This document shows positions 1 through 5,676 of a stretch of 13,098 nt of DNA, in pieces. Within the stretch, counting starts at the first letter, position 1, and every line of letters begins with the position of its first letter. The stretch lies in assembly GCA_031119515.1 (NCBI GenBank), contig JAVHXR010000025.1, positions 1,423 to 14,520 on the forward strand, given 5' to 3'. The stretch is from Propionicimonas sp. Its GTDB lineage: Bacteria; Actinomycetota; Actinomycetes; Propionibacteriales; Propionibacteriaceae. The translations under genes were made by a program, and so were the position numbers. Under the pieces are notes generated by a model. That model saw only the letters and a program-made list of their open reading frames with translations. It was not told the DNA's origin and did no database searches.

Positions 1-113
1 TCACGGGGACGGTTCCGAGCCCGGTTCACCGGGGACGGTTCCAGAACCGGTTCACGGGGACGGTTCCGAGCCCGGTTCACCGGGGACGGTTCCAGAACCG
101 GTTCACCGGGGAC
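1..113. repeat. Left repeat array of a 25/26-bp GC-rich unit
   Basis: A higher-order unit of 51 bp (25 + 26 bp sub-units) occurs twice in tandem, followed by a partial copy; the array continues beyond the window start. The core GGGGACGGTTCC is intact at 5-16, 31-42, 56-67 and 82-93, with a remnant GGGGAC at 108-113. The spacers alternate between GAGCCCGGTTCAC and AGAACCGGTTCAC types, and the 10-bp palindrome GAACCGGTTC occurs at 44-53 and 95-104. The same core recurs in reverse complement at 503-624, so the two arrays form a long-range inverted pair. This resembles a REP-like intergenic repeat family, but no transposase is in view, so the mechanism of spread is unknown. Confidence 0.85.
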
Positions 114-484
114 ACTCCCGGCTCGATCCCGCCGGCGAACCGCTGCAGCCGACCGCTCACCCCGTCCTCGCCCGCTCCGACGTCCTTCGGGCCGAGGTGC
201 GGGTGACCAACACCGGCCCGCGGGCGGTCCGCGAGACCGTCCAGGTGTACGTCAGCGACTGCGTCACCTCGGTGAGCTGGGCGGACAAGGAGCTGAAGGC
301 CTACCGGCAGGTGGATCTCGCACCCGGGCAGTCCGAGGTGGTGACAATCGACCTCGCGGTGTCGGAGTGCACGATCGTGGACGCGGCCGGCGGCCGGGTG
401 GTCGAGGCGGGCGACTTCGAGCTTCGAGTGGGCCCGTCGTCCCGCGAGGAGGCGCTGCTGCGGGCGGGCTTCTCGGTGGCGTAG
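2..484 (+). CDS. GH3 beta-glucosidase C-terminal Fn3-like domain, 5'-truncated fragment
   Basis: About the last 100 codons match the fibronectin-III-like C-terminal domain of glycoside hydrolase family 3 enzymes. Visible are a VTNTG strand, VQVYVSD, the KELKAYRQVDLAPG segment typical of this domain, and a terminal GDFELRVGPSS. The catalytic GH3 barrel and second domain are absent. The frame stays open upstream to the window edge, through the repeat array, because the 51-bp unit is a multiple of three. Recognisable homology starts only at about base 170, so repeat-encoded residues (Gly/Pro/Glu/Val-rich) would precede the domain. The first internal start is GTG at 197, giving 95 aa. Either the repeats were inserted into a GH3 gene in frame, or this is a remnant whose upstream part has been lost. 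I favour a non-functional fragment. The domain assignment is firm; gene integrity is unresolved. Confidence 0.65.
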   Translation, partial: HGDGSEPGSPGTVPEPVHGDGSEPGSPGTVPEPVHRGHSRLDPAGEPLQPTAHPVLARSDVLRAEVRVTNTGPRAVRETVQVYVSDCVTSVSWADKELKAYRQVDLAPGQSEVVTIDLAVSECTIVDAAGGRVVEAGDFELRVGPSSREEALLRAGFSVA

Positions 485-502
485 CCGCCGGGTCTGTCCC
501 CC

Positions 503-624
503 GTGAACCGGCCTCGGAACCGTCCCCGTGAACCGGCCTCGGAACCGTCCCCGCGAACCGTCCCCGGCGAACCGGCCTCGGAACCGTCCCCGTGAACCGG
601 TTTCGGAACCGTCCCCGCGAACCG
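503..624. repeat. Right repeat array, inverted relative to 1-113
   Basis: About five copies, one internally truncated, of a 25-bp unit beginning GTGAACCGGCCTCGGAACCG and ending TCCCC. The core GGAACCGTCCCC, the reverse complement of the left-array core, is intact at 516-527, 541-552, 580-591 and 605-616; a shortened copy lies around 553-566. Variants include GCGAACCG for GTGAACCG and TTTCGG for CCTCGG. The array begins 18 bases after the GH3 stop and ends 3 bases before the stop of the convergent decarboxylase gene, so it fills the whole convergent intergenic space. It could act there as a transcription barrier or terminator; that role is inferred from position only. Confidence 0.85.
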
Positions 625-627
625 AGG

Positions 628-2010
628 TCAGGAGATGCCGAGGGCGGCCGCGGCCCGGGCGACCGCGTCGACAGTCCGGGCGACCTGGGCGGCGTCCGTG
701 CCGCGGTTGCTCACCGAGAACCTCACCACCTGGCGCCCCTGCCAGGTCGAGTTGGACGGCCACGCGGTGCTGTCGGCGCGCAGCCAGTCACCCAACGCCG
801 TCGTCGTCGCGTCATCGACGGCGGCCAGGCAGACCTGGGTGAACACCACGTCGTTGACCACCTGCAGCCCCGGGATCGCCGTGAAACCGGCGGCCAGACC
901 CCTGGCGGCGGCGACCAGCCCATCCACCAGGCCGGCCACGCCGTCCCTGCCGAGCGCCCGCAACGCCGCCCACACCGGTACGCCCCGCGCCCGCCGGGAC
1001 AGCTCGACCGCCCGATCGAACGGTTCGAGGACGCCGGCGCGCACCGGGAGGTACGCGGCCTGGGTCCCGAGCGCCGCCAGCATGTCGGACGGGTCGCGCA
1101 CGATCGCGACCCCGCAGTCGTAGGGGACGTTGAGGGTCTTGTGGGCATCGGTCGCCCAGGAGTCGGCGAGCTCGTAGCCCTCGACTAGGTGGCGCAACGC
1201 CGGGCTGGCCCCTGCCCACAGCCCAAAGGCGCCGTCGACATGCACCCAGGCCCCCGCCGCCCTGGCCAGCGGGATCGCACTGGCGAAGTCGTCGAAGCAC
1301 CCGGAGTGGACGTCGCCGGCCTGCAGGGCGACGACCACCGGCCCCGTCGCCGCGGCGAGCGCGGCGTCCAGGCCCGGCAGCGAGATCCGGCCCTGCGGGT
1401 CGGCGCCCACCGTCCGCGGCCGGCCGAGACCGGCCAGCTGTCCCGCGGACAGGATCGAGGAGTGGACCGAGTCGCCGGCCAGGAAGGTGATCGGAGGACC
1501 GCCCGCGAGGCCGTCCCGCTCGACGTCCCAGCCCAGCCGGCGAAGCACCGCGCTCCGGGCGGCGAGCAGGCCCGACAGGTTGGCGGTGGTCGCCCCGGTG
1601 CTGAAGCCGACCCCCGCCTCCGCCGGAAGCCCGAGCAGCGACAGCAGCCAGTCGCCAGCCAGTTCCTCGGCGGCCACGACACCAGGGGTGGCCTGCCGCG
1701 AACCGGCGTTCTGGTCCCAGGCCGACACCAGCCAGTCGGCGGCCAGCGCGGCGGGGTACGTGCCCCCGATCACGAAGCCGTAGAACCGGGGAGACTGCAT
1801 CGCGATCAGGCCGGGCTCCACCGCCTCCGCGAGGTGGTGGACGACCCGGGTCGCGTCGTCGCCGGCCACGGGGAGATCCCGGCCGAGCCGGTCCTTGACC
1901 GCCTCGATCGCCAACTCCGGCTGGATCCGCCGCTCGGGCAGGGAGTCCAGCCAGTCCATCGCGTGCGCCCGCGCGGCGTGCAGCGGGTCCTCGTACTCGT
2001 CATGGCTCAC
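628..2010 (-). CDS. PLP-dependent group II decarboxylase (aromatic/L-amino-acid decarboxylase family)
   Basis: Numbered from GTG at 2010, this is a 460-aa fold-type I PLP enzyme of the group II decarboxylase family, the usual length. A serine-rich phosphate-binding stretch STGATTANLSG (137-147) precedes GDSVHSS, whose His183 would stack on the PLP ring. HVDGAFGLWA supplies Asp259, which pairs with the pyridine nitrogen, and TDAHKTLNVPYDCG supplies Lys291, the Schiff-base lysine. The C-terminus (NSTWQGRQVVRFSVSN) is typical of uncharacterised actinobacterial members often named aspartate aminotransferase family or diaminobutyrate/tyrosine decarboxylase-like. The substrate cannot be read from sequence. 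GTG 2010 is preferred because CAGGAT lies six bases before it, a leaderless arrangement; ATG 2046 or GTG 2052 in the same frame would add 12 or 14 weakly typical residues. It is divergent from the acetyltransferase at 2080 and convergent with the GH3 fragment. Confidence 0.88.
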   Translation of the reverse strand: MSHDEYEDPLHAARAHAMDWLDSLPERRIQPELAIEAVKDRLGRDLPVAGDDATRVVHHLAEAVEPGLIAMQSPRFYGFVIGGTYPAALAADWLVSAWDQNAGSRQATPGVVAAEELAGDWLLSLLGLPAEAGVGFSTGATTANLSGLLAARSAVLRRLGWDVERDGLAGGPPITFLAGDSVHSSILSAGQLAGLGRPRTVGADPQGRISLPGLDAALAAATGPVVVALQAGDVHSGCFDDFASAIPLARAAGAWVHVDGAFGLWAGASPALRHLVEGYELADSWATDAHKTLNVPYDCGVAIVRDPSDMLAALGTQAAYLPVRAGVLEPFDRAVELSRRARGVPVWAALRALGRDGVAGLVDGLVAAARGLAAGFTAIPGLQVVNDVVFTQVCLAAVDDATTTALGDWLRADSTAWPSNSTWQGRQVVRFSVSNRGTDAAQVARTVDAVARAAAALGIS

Positions 2011-2068
2011 CGGACCATCCTGTCCCTGGCCGGCACCGGCTGTCATGGGCACTACTGCGGCAGCGGGT

Positions 2069-2074
2069 TAGCAT
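2069..2074 (+). promoter_or_regulatory. -10 element TAGCAT, leaderless promoter for the acetyltransferase
   Basis: TAGCAT matches the actinobacterial -10 consensus TANNNT and ends five bases before the ATG at 2080, so transcription should begin at or next to the start codon. No Shine-Dalgarno-like sequence precedes that ATG, which supports leaderless expression. No convincing -35 is visible. Inference from sequence spacing only. Confidence 0.5.
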
Positions 2075-2079
2075 GCCGC

Positions 2080-2571
2080 ATGGCGCAGTTGCTGCCCCTC
2101 ACCCCCGAGTCTGCCGAAGTGGTCGCCTCCTGGGTCCACTCCCGCGCCGAGGCGACCATGGCCGGCGGTCCGTGGTTCCCGTTCCCGCTGACCGGCGCCG
2201 ACATCGTCGCGATCGACGCCGACCCCGCCTGGCAGGTGTTCGTACTCGCCGACCGGGAGGGACGGGTGGTCGCCAGCGGCTCGCTGTTCGCCAAGGAGGA
2301 CGGGCGCCTGCAGCGCATCGGCCGGGTCCTGGTGGATCCGGCCCGGCGCGGGGAGGGCTGGGGTCGCGCGGTGATGGAGCTCCTGCTCGCCCGCACCGAC
2401 GCCGACGCCTCGATCGACGCCACCGAACTCGGCGTCTTCACCCAGAACACCGTCGCCCGGGAGCTCTACCTGCGCCTGGGGTTCGTGCGGAGTCCCGGCG
2501 GGATGACGCTCGAGGTCGACGGCGAGACCCGGCAGAGCGAGGAGTTCACCCGCCCCCGTCCGGAGTCCTGA
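2080..2571 (+). CDS. GNAT family N-acetyltransferase
   Basis: A 163-aa protein with the single-domain GNAT layout. Motif A is visible as GRVLVDPARRGEGWGRAVMELL (about residues 86-107), where the R-R-G-E-G-W-G segment is the acetyl-CoA pyrophosphate-binding loop. Motif B is NTVARELYLRLGF (about 126-138), with the tyrosine often acting as general acid. The family moves acetyl from acetyl-CoA to an amine; the acceptor here is unknown. ATG 2080 is chosen over the longer upstream open frame because that extension is antisense to the decarboxylase, and because a -10 hexamer sits just upstream. The gene shares a short promoter region with the divergent decarboxylase, so the two may be co-controlled, and an amine made by the decarboxylase is a possible acceptor (speculative). 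Confidence 0.85.
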   Translation: MAQLLPLTPESAEVVASWVHSRAEATMAGGPWFPFPLTGADIVAIDADPAWQVFVLADREGRVVASGSLFAKEDGRLQRIGRVLVDPARRGEGWGRAVMELLLARTDADASIDATELGVFTQNTVARELYLRLGFVRSPGGMTLEVDGETRQSEEFTRPRPES

Positions 2572-2675
2572 GGCGCGCGCACCAGGGTCGCCGGACCGGG
2601 CGTGACCGGTTCTCGCCGCCGCCGGACCGTGAGCGGCCGCGGCGGGGACGGTGGCGATCTCGGTGCGGGCCCCTA

Positions 2676-2711
2676 CACCCCGTCTCACCATTCGAGACGA
2701 TCGTTGGGGTG
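2676..2711. other. Compound stem-loop
   Basis: CGTCTC at 2681-2686 pairs with GAGACG at 2694-2699 around a 7-nt loop. Immediately outside, CACCC at 2676-2680 pairs with GGGTG at 2707-2711, leaving a one-sided 7-nt bulge (2700-2706). This is eleven perfect base pairs in two helices in a region without genes. The function is unknown; a regulatory RNA element or chance are both possible. Confidence 0.35.
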
Positions 2712-2738
2712 AATCGACCCAGCCGTCCCGGCTGTCAC

Positions 2739-2760
2739 ACGACACGCCGACGACACGCCG
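2739..2760. repeat. Perfect 11-bp tandem duplication
   Basis: ACGACACGCCG occurs twice head to tail (2739-2749 and 2750-2760). It is too short to assign a function; it may be replication slippage or a pair of protein-binding half-sites. Confidence 0.6.
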
Positions 2761-2983
2761 AATTCCCCGGCTGATCGAAAAGACGCCTTCGCGACCTCTT
2801 GTGAGCCACGGCCGCCGGCCACTAGAAATATCCCATCGGGTCGCTCCGGCGGCCCGGTAGCCGAGAGAAGGATGTCGGGCTTTCCGCGGGGTTTCGGCCC
2901 GGCGGGGCGAACCAGTGATGGGGTTCGTGGCCCGGCGGGAGTCTCCTGGCAGACGCGGGGGTTCATCGCTCCGTCGTCGCCCA

Positions 2984-3014
2984 GGGCCCCGGGAACTCAT
3001 ACTTCCCGGGGCCC
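2984..3014. terminator. Perfect 12-bp-stem hairpin, terminator-like
   Basis: GGGCCCCGGGAA (2984-2995) and TTCCCGGGGCCC (3003-3014) are perfect complements separated by a 7-nt loop, CTCATAC. The stem is long and almost all G:C. No U-tract follows on either strand, as is common for high-GC actinobacterial terminators. The nearest upstream gene ends more than 400 bases away, so the transcript it would end is unclear: a long acetyltransferase mRNA or an unannotated RNA. It lies 63 bases before the putative promoter of the DUF2500 gene and would insulate that gene. Confidence 0.55.
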
Positions 3015-3076
3015 GCCTCATGCCGGGCCCCACCACTGCCCGAACGAGCCGGCACCAGCCGCACCGGAGCGCTCAG

Positions 3077-3082
3077 TACGCT
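3077..3082 (+). promoter_or_regulatory. -10 element TACGCT, leaderless promoter for the DUF2500 gene
   Basis: TACGCT fits TANNNT and is followed by exactly six bases (GGCCGG) and then GTG at 3089. The expected transcription start therefore coincides with the start codon. This decides the start against upstream in-frame candidates, which would put a proline/arginine-rich stretch of low likelihood before the membrane segment. Confidence 0.5.
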
Positions 3083-3088
3083 GGCCGG

Positions 3089-3439
3089 GTGAGCATGATG
3101 TTCGGGCTGCTGATGATGTTCGGGATGCTGGCGTTCGCCCTGGTGGTCGTCTTCTTCATCCTCGCGATGGTGCGCGGCGCCTCCCGCAACCGGCCCGACC
3201 CGCGCGCTCCGCGGCTGCGCGCCGACGCCCGCGTCGTCGACAAGCGGAGCGAGATCAGCGGCGGCGGCGAGACCCGCGCTGTCCAGCACTACTACGTCAC
3301 CTTCCAGTTCCCCGACGGCAACCGGATCGAGCTCGAGGCGTCCGGCCCCGAGTCGGGCCTGCTGACTCCCGGCGACACCGGCAGCCTGGAGTGGCAGGGC
3401 GCCCACTTCGTCGGCTTCGCCCGCGAGATCCTGCGATAG
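3089..3439 (+). CDS. Small single-TM DUF2500-type protein
   Basis: Starting at GTG 3089 the product is 116 aa. Residues about 4-28 form one long hydrophobic, methionine/phenylalanine-rich membrane helix, followed by a basic stretch (RGASRNRPDPRAPRLR). The soluble part then has a DUF2500-like pattern: RADARVVDKR, HYYVTFQFPDGNRIELEA, a GLLTPGDTGSLEWQG turn, and FVGFAREI at the end. DUF2500 proteins are short membrane-anchored proteins of unknown function; the C-terminal part is probably a small beta domain. It has its own putative promoter, no operon partner, and convergent orientation to the kinase gene. No function is proposed. Confidence 0.8.
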   Translation: MSMMFGLLMMFGMLAFALVVVFFILAMVRGASRNRPDPRAPRLRADARVVDKRSEISGGGETRAVQHYYVTFQFPDGNRIELEASGPESGLLTPGDTGSLEWQGAHFVGFAREILR

Positions 3440-3512
3440 CCCGATCCGGTTCGCGCCGGCCGTGCGGGACGGCACGCCGCTGCACCAGCGGGCGCTGCCA
3501 CGCGGGTGACGT

Positions 3513-3528
3513 CCGCTGCCGTCAGCGG
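3513..3528. terminator. Short hairpin between convergent genes
   Basis: CCGCTG (3513-3518) and CAGCGG (3523-3528) pair perfectly around a CCGT loop, straddling the kinase stop codon (3522-3524). A second 5-bp hairpin, CGTGC/GCACG, lies near 3458-3474. Either could end transcription from the plus-strand DUF2500 gene or the minus-strand sugar operon. The stem is short and lacks a U-tract, so support is weak. Confidence 0.3.
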
Positions 3529-4997
3529 CCGAAGTACCAGTCGTCGATGCGATCGCTCAGCTCGGCGAACCCGGGGTCGAGCCCCAGCGGGCCGGGGACG
3601 CGAGGCTCCGTCGTGCTCGCCACCGCCGGCGACCAGGCGTCCCGGACGTCGGCCACTGTGGCACCGTGGAGCACCGCCGCGGCCTGGATGCCGGCGCCCC
3701 TCGCGGTCGCCTCGGGGGCGTCGAGGGTCACCACCGCCGCGCCACACCTGTCGGCGATGAGCTGGCGGTAGGCGCGGGACCGCGCCCCCCCGCCGATCGC
3801 GACCACACGGTCGGTGATCGGCCGGCCGGCCAGTTCCTGCAGCGTGGCGGCGCCGCGCACCAGCCCCTGCACCACGCCGTCGTAGGCCGCCCGCGCCAGC
3901 TCCTCGCGGGTGCTGTCACTGCGCAGCCCGGCGAGGGTTCCGGTGGCGCCGGGACGCATCGGCGTCCGCTCGCCGTCCAGGTACGGCAGCAGCACCGGCC
4001 CGGCCGGCTCCCGCACCGACAGGGCCAGCTCGTCCAGCTCCGGCAGGTCGACCCCGAGGAAGTAGGCGAACCGGTCGGTCACCTTCGTGCAGTTCAGGGT
4101 GCAGACCAGCGGCAGGTAGCCGCCCGTGGTGTCGCAGACGTAGTCCACCGTCCAGTTCCGGGGCCCCGCGGGCAGGCCGGCCGGGGTGAGCACCACCCCG
4201 GAGGTGCCGAGGCTGAAGGCCACCTCGCCCTCCCGCAACCCGATCCCGACGGCCGCGAGGTGCTGGTCGCCGCCGCCCGGGCCGACCACGACCCCGGCGG
4301 AGAGCCCGAGCTCCTCCGCCACCGCGGGCAGGACGGTGCCGGCCGCCTCCTGCGGCCCGAGGACGCGGGGGAGGAGCGAGTCCCAGTCCACCGCGTCGCT
4401 GACGTGGCGACCCAGCAGGTCGGCACGCCAGCGCGCCTCGTGTGCGCTGTAGTAGCCCGTGCCCGAGGCGTTCGAGCGATCGGTGACGTGCTCGCCGGTG
4501 AGGGCGAAGACCAGCCAGTCGGCAGGCACCATCAGCCGGCGGATCCTGGCCAGGTTCTCCGGCTCGTGGGTCGCGACCCAGGCCAGTTTCGCGATCGTCA
4601 GCGCGGGGTTCAGCGGCAGCAGCACCTCCGAGACCCAGGACTCCTGGGGACGCTCCCGGAGCAGGCGCCGGACGTCGTCGCCGGCCGTGGTGTCGTTCCA
4701 GAGCTTGACCGGACGCACCGGCGTCCCGTCGCGGTCCAGCCCGACCAGGCCGTGACACTGAGCTCCGACGCTGACCGCGCGGATGTCGCGGGCGTCCACG
4801 CCGGCGGCGGCGACAGCCCGGGCGAGGGCCTCGCCGAACGCGCGCCACCAGTCACCGGTGCGCTGCTCGCTGACCGGCGGATAGGTGGGCGGGTGCTTGG
4901 CGTTGCCGGTGCCGAGCAGCGCGCCGCTGCCGGCGTCCCGCAACTCGACGGTGCAGGACTGGGTCGAGCTGTCGACTCCCGCGACGATCTCAGGCAT
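3522..4997 (-). CDS. FGGY-family carbohydrate kinase, xylulokinase-like
   Basis: A 491-aa cytoplasmic sugar kinase of normal FGGY length. Residues 7-14 (GVDSSTQS) are the N-terminal ATP phosphate loop. GAQCHGLVGLD (78-88) and LWND (99-102) line the sugar pocket. GGGDQHLAAVG (241-251) contains Asp244, the expected catalytic base, FSLGTSGVV (261-269) is the second phosphate motif and IGGGARS (401-407) the adenine-binding motif. The pocket reads CHG where E. coli XylB reads MHG, so D-xylulose should not be assumed. Known substrates of close families include D-xylulose, D-ribulose and other pentoses or polyols. It is the last gene of the minus-strand operon, 15 bases after the SIS gene, with only a weak G-rich ribosome binding site. 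Its job would be to phosphorylate the imported sugar or its keto derivative. Confidence 0.85.
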   Translation of the reverse strand: MPEIVAGVDSSTQSCTVELRDAGSGALLGTGNAKHPPTYPPVSEQRTGDWWRAFGEALARAVAAAGVDARDIRAVSVGAQCHGLVGLDRDGTPVRPVKLWNDTTAGDDVRRLLRERPQESWVSEVLLPLNPALTIAKLAWVATHEPENLARIRRLMVPADWLVFALTGEHVTDRSNASGTGYYSAHEARWRADLLGRHVSDAVDWDSLLPRVLGPQEAAGTVLPAVAEELGLSAGVVVGPGGGDQHLAAVGIGLREGEVAFSLGTSGVVLTPAGLPAGPRNWTVDYVCDTTGGYLPLVCTLNCTKVTDRFAYFLGVDLPELDELALSVREPAGPVLLPYLDGERTPMRPGATGTLAGLRSDSTREELARAAYDGVVQGLVRGAATLQELAGRPITDRVVAIGGGARSRAYRQLIADRCGAAVVTLDAPEATARGAGIQAAAVLHGATVADVRDAWSPAVASTTEPRVPGPLGLDPGFAELSDRIDDWYFGR

Positions 4998-5012
4998 GCC
5001 CGCCCCGGCCGG

Positions 5013-5651
5013 CTACAGGTCGCCGCCGGGGGCCGGCAGGGCCTCCAGCTCGGTGGGCAGGCCCTCCCGCTTGCCGACCGCGCCGAGCGGGTGGGTGAAG
5101 ATGACGTCCGACCACGTGTACCCCCGCATCCGCATCAGCATCACGGCGACGCAGTCACCCCAGACCGCGTGCATCAGGGTCGAGCCCATCGCAATCACGT
5201 TGCCCGGGTCAACCTGGTCGGGGACCTCGAAGTACTGCACGTAGTCGGCGAGGGCGGCCAGGTCGGCGCCGCGGTCGCTGGTGAGCGCGATCACCCGGAC
5301 GCCCCGCTCCTGGGCGCGGCGGGCGAGGGTGTTGATCTCGTCCGAGCTGCCGCCCTTCGAGATCGCGACCAGCAGGTCGTTGCCGCGCAGCGCCCCCATC
5401 GTGCCGTGCAGCGCGTCCGAGGGCTGGACGAAGACCGACGGCGTGCCGCTGACGGAGAACAGGTGAGCCATCCGCCGGGCGATACTGCCGGACGTGCCGG
5501 AGCCGGTCACGAACACCTTGCCGGTGCAGTTCAGCATCGCGTCGATGATCGCAGGCGTGCTGTCGTCGAACACCTCGACGACGCTGCGGACGGCCTGCGC
5601 CTCGAGCTCGATTCGCTCGGCGGCGGCGGCAAGGATGGGTTGGTCGGTCAT
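5013..5651 (-). CDS. SIS-domain sugar-phosphate isomerase (KpsF/GutQ- or HxlB-like)
   Basis: A 212-aa single SIS domain without the C-terminal CBS pair of full-length KdsD/GutQ enzymes. GSGTSGSIARRM (50-61) and ISKGGSSDE (97-105) are the phosphosugar-binding loops. DALHG (79-83) and FTHPLGAVG (185-193) echo KpsF/GutQ D-arabinose-5-phosphate isomerases, including the two histidines (82 and 187). However, the lysine of the GKSG loop in those enzymes is Thr53 here. 6-Phospho-3-hexuloisomerase is the alternative label, but the C-terminus fits GutQ better. The likely reaction is aldose-ketose isomerisation of a phosphosugar; the exact substrate is unknown. ATG 5651 has a good ribosome site (AGAGGA, five bases before). 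It sits between the ABC ATPase and the kinase with gaps of 25 and 15 bases, so it is clearly operonic. Confidence 0.78.
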   Translation of the reverse strand: MTDQPILAAAAERIELEAQAVRSVVEVFDDSTPAIIDAMLNCTGKVFVTGSGTSGSIARRMAHLFSVSGTPSVFVQPSDALHGTMGALRGNDLLVAISKGGSSDEINTLARRAQERGVRVIALTSDRGADLAALADYVQYFEVPDQVDPGNVIAMGSTLMHAVWGDCVAVMLMRMRGYTWSDVIFTHPLGAVGKREGLPTELEALPAPGGDL

Positions 5652-5676
5652 TGTTTCCTCTGGTCGGTGACGGTGG

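Larger units (their letters stand above)
2572..3088. other. 517-base gap without a credible protein gene, hairpin-rich
   Basis: Open frames here lack actinobacterial codon bias and recognisable domains. What can be seen: a compound hairpin at 2676-2711, an 11-bp tandem duplication at 2739-2760, a relatively A/T-richer stretch near 2770-2840, a 6-bp-stem hairpin (CGAACC 2908-2913 with GGTTCG 2922-2927), and a very strong hairpin at 2984-3014. A short GGGGACGGT at about 2644-2652 resembles the core of the repeats at 1-624 but could be chance. The region could be a long 3' untranslated region of the acetyltransferase or hold a noncoding RNA. I recognise no known RNA family. Confidence 0.4.

Noticed and set aside
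1..624. The repeats as a CRISPR array
   Set aside because: Units are nearly head to tail with no unique 30-40-base spacers, vary internally, and occur in both orientations around a protein-coding fragment; no cas genes are present.
1189..2079. Upstream extension of the acetyltransferase frame across the decarboxylase gene
   Set aside because: It is antisense to the decarboxylase and of low-complexity composition. The GNAT domain is complete from ATG 2080, which has a nearby -10 element.
2685..2966. A 93-codon minus-strand frame in the gap after the acetyltransferase
   Set aside because: It has no recognisable domain, no ribosome site that I can see, and composition unlike the neighbouring genes. 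The hairpins in the same stretch argue for noncoding sequence.
2820..2990. A riboswitch before the DUF2500 gene
   Set aside because: I could not match the conserved core of any riboswitch class I know. The predicted leaderless start at 3089 would also exclude this stretch from that mRNA.
3522..4997. Confident assignment of the kinase as xylB
   Set aside because: The FGGY family mixes substrates, the sugar-pocket motif reads CHG rather than MHG, and no xylose isomerase gene is adjacent, so no gene symbol is given.
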